Shown: piece by piece, positions 56,164 to 64,000 of the stretch
How positions within the stretch are numbered: the first letter of the stretch is position 1
Layout: every line of letters begins with the position of its first letter
Assembly: GCA_002778195.1 (NCBI GenBank)
Contig: PCDI01000002.1
Coordinates: 868,001-932,000, forward strand
Reading direction: 5' to 3'
From: Raffaelea ambrosiae
Lineage: Eukaryota > Ascomycota > Sordariomycetes > Ophiostomatales > Ophiostomataceae
Length of the DNA: 64,000 nt
Made by a program: the position numbers and the translations under genes
The notes under the pieces: generated by a model
Database searches by the model: none
What the model was told of the DNA's origin: nothing
What the model saw: the letters and a program-made list of their open reading frames with translations, nothing else

Positions 56164-57895
56164 ATGGCTGACGCACCGGGCAACACGCGCGAGGCCGAGA
56201 AGGCCGTGCAGTAAGTCGTCCTTCCCAGGCTGCAGCCTCGCACACGAGACATGCATATGGACATCCCTGTTCCTGGACTCGAACAGCCGGACTGTCTGGG
56301 GCCACCAGGAACTAACGCTCTGCAGGGACACGAAGAAGATGATCCACGGCATCCAGAAGAAGCTGGGCCAGATGGACAAGGAGGAGAATGGCAACAAGAA
56401 GCTGGCCGACCTCGACGAGGTGGAAAAGATGCTTGAAGAGTGAGTTTGGGGCGTTGTGAAGATGGAAGATATCGTGAAGATGGATGGCATTGTGAAGATG
56501 AATCACACTGCAAAGATCCTCTTCTACCCCCCCCCAAAGCCCAGCAGCTGACAGTACAGACTACGCCTCGTAACGATGGCGTGCACGTTCTCGGACTTTT
56601 TGTTCGCGTGTGCGAACCGCGTGCTCGACCGGCTGTGGCAGGCGCAGACGATGATCAACGCGGAGTACAAGAAGAGCCTGCAGCGGCACCGCGGGCACGG
56701 GCAGATTGTGCAGTTCCGCAACATCGAGAAGCAGTACACCAAGCACCTCAAGACGGCGCAGTACTTCTACCGCGGCTTCATCGAGCGGCTGTCGGCGCGG
56801 TACCGGCTGCGGCCGCTGCAGCGCATTGCGCACTCGATGAAGGCGGCCAGCATCCGCATGGACGAGGTGCTCGACGCCGGCGAGCCGCCGCTGAGCGACG
56901 CGCTCGAGGCCGTCTGCTACCGCACGCTGCTGCGGCTGGGCGACCTGGCGCGGTACCGGCTCAACACGGCGCGGCCGAAGAACAACAACAACAACAACAG
57001 CAACAGCAGCAACAACAGCAACAACAACAGCAACCACAACAACCGCAACCACCACCACCACAGCCCGGACGCGGCGCTGACGTACTACGGCCTGGCCCAG
57101 GACCTGCTGCCGCACGAGGGCGACGCCCACCACCAGATGGGCGTCATCCTGGCGGACCAGCGGCGCGACTTTGACGTGGTGTACCACTTTCTCCGGGCGC
57201 TGGCGGTCCAGCACCCGAACGCGCTGGCGGCCAAGAACCTGACGTCCGAGTTCAAGAAGCTGGTGCAGGCGTCGTCGGCCAGCCGCAAGACGGGCAACGC
57301 GCCGCCGGACCCCTACGACACGTTCGGCTCGTGGTTCGTGCGCCTGCACGCGCACTACGCCAAGGGCGAGGCGTTCTCGCTGCAGGCCGAGCTGGAGCGC
57401 GAGGTCCTGCACCGCTGGGACGTGCTGCTGCGGTCGGCCGAGCAGCCGCTGTACCTGCAGAAGGCCGTGCTGATCAACTTTGCCGCCTATGACGTGGCTT
57501 GGAAGAAGGTGTCGAGTAAGTGTCCGCGTTGTTCGATTTCGGTCGTAGACTTGCAGAACTCCACATGGACATCCCATGTGGACATCCCATGTGGACATCC
57601 CGTCTGCGGGCGCCGTAGCTAACGCACAACAGAAGAATGGACCGACGAGGGCTCGCGCTCGTGCCAGTTCGTCCTGCAGTTCACGGTGCGCATGATCCTG
57701 GCGCTCAGCCGCGTCCTGGAGACCGAGAGCCAGCGTCTCCTGCCGGGCCACGGCGCCGCGGACCCGGACCCGGAGAACGAGAAGGACAGCCGGCCACAGG
57801 ACAGCCGGCCCCGGGACGGCCGGCCCAGGGACCGGCCCAGAGACCGGCCCCGGGGCAACGGCCGCGCCAACGGCAAGGAGAGGGCGGCCGCGGAG

Positions 57896-57936
<41 letters not shown>

Positions 57937-60595
57937 CGGCAGCAGCCGCAGCAATGCCGGCAGCGCCGGCAACAAGCAGGCCAAGAAGGGCGCCCCCGGC
58001 GACACGTGTCTGGCGCTGTTCCGCATCTGCCTCGCCTGGATGTCGCTGCACCACGACCACCTCGTCAAGTTCCAGAGCCATCTGGTGCCCCACATTGTCG
58101 ACATGCACCGGTCGGTGACCCAGTGCCTGACGCTCTTTGTGGCCATGCTGCCCAACACCGCCGCCGCCTCGGCCGCCTATCTCCTGCCCGAGGACACCGA
58201 GATTGTCGGCCTGGCGCCCCTGGACGGCTGGGCCGCGCTCCGTGCCGACGACGGCCGCGCCTTCAAGCCGCCCTACGACGACGCCGGCGTGCAGCGCCTG
58301 ACGCCCACCCTCGAGACGCTGGCGCGCATCTACAACGTGGTCGAGTGCACCATCTGCCTCGTCAACGACGACTCCTTCCCCTGGAAGTGGGAAGAGGGCA
58401 ACGAGGTCCACACCATCTGCTACACGGACGATCCCTTGGCGTCGGCGCAGCCGACTGCGGCCTCGGCCACGGCTCCCGCGGCGGCGACCACCACCGCTGC
58501 CGCCGCCATCACTGCGTCCCCGGCCATGTCTCAGCCTGTCCGGGCGGCCAAAGCTCCGATTGCCCCGATTTCTCCCTCCGCTCCCTCTGCCCCTGCCGGT
58601 CCTTCGCGCCATCGCCGCCACCCATCGCGCCCGTCGGCCGGCCGCAACGAGCTGCCTGCGTCTCCGGTGCCCCCCCAACCGGTCTCCTACCCACCCGCCA
58701 ACAGCCGGGCAGACGTGGCTGCCAGGCCGGACAACACGAAAACAACCACCGCCTGGCCAACAAGCTTGCGCCACCCGAGCGCCACGCCATCGTCGTTCAT
58801 GGCCCCTGCTGCCAGCTACCAGGCGGGGTCGCATAGCAGCGCCGACCTGGAACTGCTCGACGAAGTTGCTCTGAGCCGCGTGCAGACTTTCCTGACGCCG
58901 CCCGAAGCGCATGCCTCTCTGCCCAGCAGCGGCACGCAGGCGCTGGCCGTTCAGCCGCCCCAGGCAGGACCGTCGACGTCGACGGCAGCTGCTAGCCCTT
59001 ACCAGACAGCCGCACCCGGGCTGTCGACCCCGTCATACGGCATGCACTCGGCCACAGCGGACGACGTGTTTGGACAGGTCCTGCAGCAGCAGCAGCTGCA
59101 GCAGCAGCAGCAGCACCAACAACACCAACAACAGAGCAGCCCCCGGGCCGGCGGGAGAACCACCCGGGCCGGCTCTGGCCCGTCCAAGTTCATTCCCAGC
59201 ACGCCCTGGGATTCGTATATCGTGCCGTCCACGTACCAGACCATGCAGCCGCCCATTGGCACCACGACTGCGGCTGCGGCAAACAACAGCATGAGCAGTC
59301 CCACCCGGGACGGGTTTCTGCCCGCCGCATCGGCTGCTGCCCCGGTTCGCCCCCCGCCCGGCGCTGCCTTGGACGAGCGTCTGCTGCTCTCGTCTCTGTC
59401 GCTGGAAGGCCACAGACAACAGCAACAGCAGCAGAAGCAGCAGCAGCAGCAGCAGCAGGCGTTTGGCCAGCAGGCATTCGGTCAACAGTCCGCTGCTGCT
59501 GCTGCTGCTATCGGCAGCGCGGTGTCTCGCGGTTTTCCCAGCGCCCTGTCGCCCATCCGACCCATTGGACACCAGCAGCAGCAGGGCCAGACGAGCCCGC
59601 CCCATCTGCGGCCGAACCCGTGGGGCCAGCCGTCCCAGTCCCAGTCGCAGTCTCAGCTGTCGCAGCCGTCGCAGGTGTCGCAGCCGTCCCAATTGCCTTT
59701 GCAGCAGCCGTTGACTGAACGCCAGCTGCTCTCGAGGCAGCTCCAGATGGCCCAGGCGGCGTCTCTGGGGCTGAGCCCGCAGGTGGCCGTTGCAGCCACG
59801 TCACCAGCAGCAGCCGGCGATGGTGGTGGTGGTGCTGCTGCCGGGAGCAACAGTAGTTTCCTGTATGCGAGCACCTTTTCGCCCAACCCGACGTCGAGCC
59901 TGCCGTCTGTGCAGAGCCCCATGGGTCTGCCGCCGAACGTGCAAGCGGCCATGATGATGAGCACCAGCCACAGCCACAACAGCACGACAGGCCCGGGCTC
60001 GGGCTCGAGCTCGGGCTTGGGCTTGGGCCAAGGCTCGTCGGGGTTGTTTGAGGACTCCTTGCTGGCGGCGTCGGCGCCGGTGCCGCCGCCGCTGTCGTCG
60101 TCGTCGTCGTCGCAGCTGATGCGAGACTCGTACGAGTCTGCCTTTTTGCAGCTCGCCCAGCAGCAGCAGCAGCAGTATGCCCAGCAGCAGCAGCTCTCGC
60201 AGCAGCTGTCTCAGCAGCAGCTGCCGCAACCGCCGCCTCAGCAGCCGCCGCGACAGGTGTCCCAGCAGTATCTGCAGCAGCAGCATGCACAGCTCCAGCA
60301 GCTCCAACAGCTCCAACAACTCCAGCAACTCCAGCAGAGCCCGATGGCGCCACCACACCCGCCGCCCTCTGGAAGCAGCGGCGTGATCGGTGCTGGTCGC
60401 GGCAGCGGCAGCGGCAGCGGCAGCGGCAGCGGCAGCAACGGCATGGACAACAATGCCAGCATCGCTGGGTCGCAGCAGGCACCGCCGGTCAACCGGTGGC
60501 AGGAGGCATCGGCAGCCTGGGGCACGCCTGCCCGCCCGGATGACCAGAATGCACTGCTGAACGCGCTGGTGGCGGTGAGCCGGGCCAAGAGATAA
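56164..60595 (+). CDS. SMG7/EST1-like protein with Asn- and Gln-rich expansions (1359 aa)
   Basis: Exons are 56164-56210, 56326-56439, 56560-57515 and 57633-60595 (introns of 115, 120 and 117 nt), giving 1359 residues. The N-terminal 500 residues fit the 14-3-3-like and helical-repeat EST1 domain: MADAPGNTREAEKAVQDTKK, a W-x-A-x-x-x-x-N-A-x-Y segment, LKTAQYFYRGFIERL, RIAHSMKA, and a YYGLAQDLLPHEGDAHHQMGVI block that is TPR-like. Family members act in telomerase recruitment (yeast Est1) or nonsense-mediated mRNA decay (Ebs1, SMG7); filamentous-fungal proteins of this shape are more often linked to SMG7/Ebs1. Asn runs interrupt the domain near residues 280-310 and 435-450. The second half is Gln/Ser/Pro-rich low complexity. 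The third acceptor (56559) is preferred because the earlier AG leads to a stop. Confidence 0.85.
57561..57596. repeat. Palindromic 13-nt repeats in SMG7-like intron 3
   Basis: CCACATGG at 57561-57568 is followed by its reverse complement CCATGTGG at 57574-57581 and again at 57587-57594, with a 13-nt period and GACATCC/ACATCC spacers. The first arm could pair with either later arm. Confidence 0.9.
57896..57937. repeat. (AAC)14 triplet run coding for poly-Asn
   Basis: Fourteen uninterrupted AAC codons lie inside exon 4 of the SMG7-like gene and give an Asn run. Its length is likely polymorphic. Confidence 0.9.
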
Positions 60596-61577
60596 AGCCA
60601 GAAAAAAAAAAGAAAAAAAAAGTGCGACAGCTGTGAGGAGTGTGTGCGAGAGACGCGGCAAGGCAGAGTTCTCTCCACAACCTGGAGGAAGTACAAAAGA
60701 AAATTTCTTGACGGCCTTACTGGAATCTGCACCATGACACCCAGAGTGGGTTTCCAAGGAACTACGACTCGCTGTTGCCTTGCGAGCAAGTTTCAACACT
60801 TGCTACCCAGCTGCAGAGCTCTGGCATAGTTCCGGCATAGCTCTGGCGGCCGGCCTACATTCTTGAAGTCTCAGAGACGGTCCTGGAAGGCCGGAAACGC
60901 AGGGGTGAATGGTCACTATGGAGAGGACACCGACCTCTTTCAGTTGACTACGATCTTTTTCTCGAGACTGTCTAGCACAGAACAAGGACATCTTCCAATG
61001 GATTCACTACAATCTTTTTCTCAAAAAACGAATTTGAACCATATTCCGTTTGTTGACACGGGGAGGGAAAGGGGAGAAGAAAAGACGAGGGCCTGTTTCT
61101 CGTCACTTGTTGGCACCCAATGTTGGCACCCAATGCCAAACGTACGGATGAAAACAAGAATCATACTGGAAGTAAGACATATGTCACTCTTTCTTTTTTC
61201 CTTTTTCGTGTTGCTTTTACGCAGTTCCTATTGTCAGAATCTGAATTGCTCTACATCTAGGAGGATATCATGAAGTTGAATTTCGCCATGCAAATGTGTC
61301 TCCGTGGCCAAGATTGGCGTGAGATCAGAGAGAGAGAGAGAGAGAGAGAGAAAAGGCTCTCGAAGAGCGAGAGAGATTTGAGAGTGTAATGGGATGCAGA
61401 TGTGCGGTTGTCGTCGTGCAAGTTTGTTGAAATGAAAATGTTGTTGAAACCTTCTTTTTGCCCTTGATGTGTGTCTTTTTTTTTCCAAGTAGTGTCCTCC
61501 AGTCCTCCGGCCCAGTGTAACGCCTTCAGCCAGCTGCTCCCGTCCTCAATCGATGCAATCTTCCAGTGCTCCTCTCC
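60596..61577. other. Convergent spacer, SMG7-like / adenosine kinase
   Basis: No coding frame is supported. It contains an (AG)12 run at 61327-61350 and T tracts near 61476. It probably holds both 3' untranslated regions. Confidence 0.6.
61327..61350. repeat. (AG)12 microsatellite
   Basis: An uninterrupted AG dinucleotide run lies in the convergent spacer. Confidence 0.95.
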
Positions 61578-62856
61578 TTACGAGGACGGAGTGTAGGTCT
61601 GCTTGGGGAAGGGGTAGCTATGGTTGGTTAGCCAGAAGAAAAGGTAGCGAAACGAACAAGGAAAAAAAGGAAAAAATAGACGGCGGCCAAACTTACGCTG
61701 CGCCCGACTCCTGCAGCGACAGCCGGGCCAGCCACTGGCCCATGTCGATGCACGTGTCGAGCGGCTTGCCGTCGATGATGCCGGCGGTCAGGCCGGCGGC
61801 GAAGGCGTCGCCGGCGCCGGTGGTGTCGACGATGCGGTCCTTGCTGATGGCGTGCACGGGGTACGTCTGGACGGCGGTCGCGCCCTGGATGGCCACAATG
61901 GTCGGCTGGCTGCCGTGCGTGACGATGACGACGCGCTTGCGCTTGGTGTTCTTCTTGGGCAGGTCGGCAATGTACTGGGCGATCTTCTCGAGCTCGGCCG
62001 TGGTGGCCTCCTCGTCCACCTTGGCCAGGTCAATGCTGCTGACGCCGTGCGTGTTGCCAAACGCGGCGGCCTCGCCCTCGTTGCCGAGCACGTAGTCCAG
62101 GTACGGCAGCGTGGCGTCGAGCGCGTCCTTGAAGGCCAGCGGGATGAAGGGCGCCGAGATGGACAGGATGAACACCTTGTCCTGCGCCGCCGCCGCCGCC
62201 GCCAGCGCCATGATCGCCGGCGGGCTGACCGTCAGGTGGTAGCCGCCAATGTAGTACGCCTCGGCGCCCTCGACGAGCGCCCACACGGCCGGCGACTGCA
62301 GGTGGTCCAGGTCGTAGTGGTTGGCCGCGCCCAGGTCCGTCACCATGCTGCGGTTGCCCGGCGTGATCACCACCGCGCACCGGCCCGTCGCCACCACCGG
62401 GTCCACGCGGTACTCCACGCGCAGGCCCGCCTGCGCCGCCGTCTCGTGCAGAATGTCCGCATACTTGTCCTTGCCCACGCCGCCCACAAACACAACGCTG
62501 TCCGGCGCCAGCATGTACTGCGCGCCGCGCGCCGTGTTCTGGGCCGCGCCGCCGGCGCTGAGCGTCGCCTTGTAGTTGGTCAGAAAGTCCTCGTAGATGC
62601 CCAGGTGCTTCTCTTCGGCCAGGATGGCGTCGTTGGCCTTGAGGCCGTACTTGTCGAGCGTGGCCTGGGTGCCCTCGGCGAGGATGTCTGGTTGGGGGGG
62701 GAGAGAGAAGAGAAAAAAAAAGGAAGACGAGGTCAGTCAGGAGGACCTGGAAAGGCACCACGGACAGTGGGGTGGGGGGGGATGGGCACGAAGACGATGC
62801 CTACCAAGGAGGGGATTCTCCAGACAGAGGAGACGGTACTTCTTGTCGGCAGCCAT
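61578..62856 (-). CDS. ado1: Adenosine kinase (360 aa)
   Basis: A PfkB-family cytosolic enzyme that phosphorylates adenosine to AMP; it also clears adenosine released by the S-adenosylmethionine cycle. Exons 62856-62805, 62687-61697 and 61617-61578 (introns of 117 and 79 nt) give 360 residues. It begins MAADKKYRLLCLENPLLDIL and has the early NPLLD motif, SAGGAAQNTARGAQ, FVGGVGKDKYADIL, and the catalytic signature DTTGAGDAF with Asp311 as general base. The small last exon supplies AYPFPKQTY, the conserved C-terminal end, and confirms the last splice; without it the frame would stop after GAA. The length is a little over yeast Ado1 (340), owing to Ala and charged inserts. A TATAAG lies about 140 nt upstream of the ATG. 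Confidence 0.95.
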
Positions 62857-62995
62857 GGTGGTCAATGGGGCGCGGCGGATGCGGGAGGCGGTGCGTGTAC
62901 GGGCAACGATGCTGCTGGTGTTGAGAGGTGAAGAGGAGGAGGATGTGGTGGAAAACAGAGGGCCACGGTTATTGGCTTTGGCGGGGTTGAGCTGG

Positions 62996-63001
62996 CTTAT
63001 A
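62996..63001 (-). promoter_or_regulatory. Probable TATA box of adenosine kinase gene
   Basis: TATAAG on the minus strand lies about 140 nt upstream of the start codon, with no competing site closer. Confidence 0.4.
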
Positions 63002-63203
63002 CCGGGCCAGCAGGGTTTTCTGCCCATGGTGGGGCACAACTGGCGTGCCGCTGCCGTCAGCAGGCCTGGCCGGCACTGGAAGCAGGACATGGTTCAGCAG
63101 AGACAGAAAAAGAGGGCTGGGCCGAGAGGTGTCACAAGAAACTCGAATAGGAAAGAGCACGTTTGGTTTACTGGGGAAGGTACGATGGACGCGAGAAGAG
63201 AAC

Positions 63204-63227
63204 GAGAGAGAGAGAGAGAGAGAGAGA
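63204..63227. repeat. (GA)12 microsatellite
   Basis: An uninterrupted GA dinucleotide run lies upstream of the adenosine kinase gene. Confidence 0.95.
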
Positions 63228-63503
63228 CAAGAAAACTGCCTGATGCTCCCCCAGAACGGAAGGAACTGACAAAGCCGAGACTATTGCGGGGAGGACAAGG
63301 AAAGTAACGAAATCATCCCATTCTCCCCGTCTGCTCCCATCCAGAATGCCATCCCTCGCCGCAATAAATACACATCGACACCAGATTGCCGTCGTACGAT
63401 TGCAGCCCCCCTCCGATCCGCCCCAAGCAGGCTCGGCACAGGCCACAGGCACAGACGCCGTTTACAAGTCACAGGATTCGGCTTTGCGTGGCCTTGTCAG
63501 CGC

Positions 63504-63542
63504 CACACACACACACACAAACACACACACAAACACACACAC
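63504..63542. repeat. Interrupted CA repeat
   Basis: CA dinucleotides are broken twice by CAAA at regular spacing, which suggests past duplication of a 12-nt block. Confidence 0.9.
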
Positions 63543-63913
63543 CCTCTCAAGATCACTTGGTTTGCTTTGGGTTGGGTTTCATTCTGTTTTTGGCTTTTCT
63601 CGTTCTGATATAAACTGGGACACAGACACAACAGCAGCTGCTCAGCTACACTGTTAGGCGTAACCCAACCATCCTCACCGCACACACGCACACAACATCA
63701 AAATAGAAGCAAAGCACGATGCAGTCCATTGAACCCCCGAGCCGTAATACATTGTTTTTTGAAATTCCACCCAAAACGTTAACAAAGAACGGCCAGTCCG
63801 TGATGTATTTTTGCCCACACGCCCTAGTTGCCTTCGACTCGTCGACCTCGCTGCTACCACATACGAGAAAAGGTTTTTTCGTTTTTCGTTTCTGCCCTTT
63901 TCCGAGTCGCCCC

Positions 63914-64000
63914 TTAATCCTTCGTCTTCTGGGTACCCCGCAGCAGACCCGTTCTTCTCGCAGCAATGAGACCGGCCTTCTGACCCTGGGCGGCGTATCT
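63914..64000 (-). CDS. C-terminal end of an unrecognised gene (partial, 28 aa seen)
   Basis: The minus strand is open from the window edge to a TAA at 63914-63916 and reads RYAAQGQKAGLIAARRTGLL then RGTQKTKD. The composition (basic, Ala/Gly rich, GC-rich third positions) looks like a genuine C-terminus rather than noise. The rest of the gene lies beyond the window. I do not recognise the protein; a mitochondrial or membrane-associated basic tail would fit but is a guess. The true exon boundary cannot be seen. Confidence 0.5.
   Translation of the reverse strand, partial: RYAAQGQKAGLIAARRTGLLRGTQKTKD

Larger units (their letters stand above)
62857..63913. other. Adenosine kinase promoter and neighbouring spacer
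   Basis: No gene is supported. It includes a (GA)12 run at 63204-63227, a CA-rich repeat at 63504-63542 and the 3' flank of the partial gene at the window edge. Confidence 0.55.

Noticed and set aside
56561..58912. 783-codon minus-strand frame opposite the SMG7-like gene
   Set aside because: It is an antisense shadow rich in Arg/Val/Gly; it runs across the introns of the real gene without sense.
1..64000. Transposon, CRISPR array, tRNA, 5S rRNA or virus-derived gene
   Set aside because: I looked for terminal inverted repeats, integrase or transposase motifs, regularly spaced repeats, and the conserved B-box and 5S core words; none was seen. A covariance-model search would be decisive for RNA genes.

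Overview
The window comes from the nuclear genome of a filamentous ascomycete, most likely a Sordariomycete. This is an inference. It rests on short GT-AG introns (58 to about 120 nt in most genes) with CTAAC/CTGAC-like branch sites, GC-rich third codon positions in real exons, pyrimidine-rich gene leaders, and fungal families such as L-galactonate dehydratase, GH81 glucanase and a VCX1-type exchanger. I see no rRNA, tRNA, CRISPR, intact transposon or virus-like gene.

Layout. 1-3.0 kb: one possible small Cys-rich gene and the lgd1 promoter. 3.0-6.3 kb: lgd1 (D-galacturonate breakdown) facing a secreted SURNod19-like protein; a covarying tandem hairpin element lies between their ends. 7.1-9.2 kb: a RIB2-type deaminase and a DNAJC9-like histone co-chaperone, divergent. 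9.7-13.6 kb: STN1 (telomere capping) and a GH81 beta-1,3-glucanase in tandem. 14.0-14.9 kb: a doubtful locus of two in-phase reading frames. 14.9-19.1 kb: no gene seen, with the pyrimidine-rich leader of the vacuolar Ca2+/H+ exchanger at 19.1-20.8 kb. 21.4-26.1 kb: UTP14 (rRNA processing) and mitochondrial ribosomal protein mL41, divergent. 26.6-33.7 kb: a large HSL-type esterase and glycerol kinase, divergent. 34.9-36.7 kb: GDP-mannose pyrophosphorylase. 41.2-42.1 kb: a small dsRBD-like protein. 42.1-52.0 kb: a long stretch with no recognisable gene but several minisatellites. 52.0-60.6 kb: farnesyltransferase beta subunit and an SMG7/EST1-like protein, divergent. 61.6-62.9 kb: adenosine kinase. 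63.9-64.0 kb: the 3' end of one more gene, cut by the window edge.

Most genes are housekeeping and are not an obvious cluster. Three neighbour pairs might share regulation: UTP14 with mL41 (cytoplasmic and mitochondrial ribosome production), esterase with glycerol kinase (acyl ester cleavage and glycerol use), and the deaminase with the J-protein (short shared promoter). The most novel-looking signal is the duplicated element at 4588-4748: each copy can fold into three hairpins, and one stem differs between copies by a compensatory A:T to G:C change. Gene models were spliced by eye and need RNA evidence; starts and functions are inferred from recalled family patterns, without any database search.
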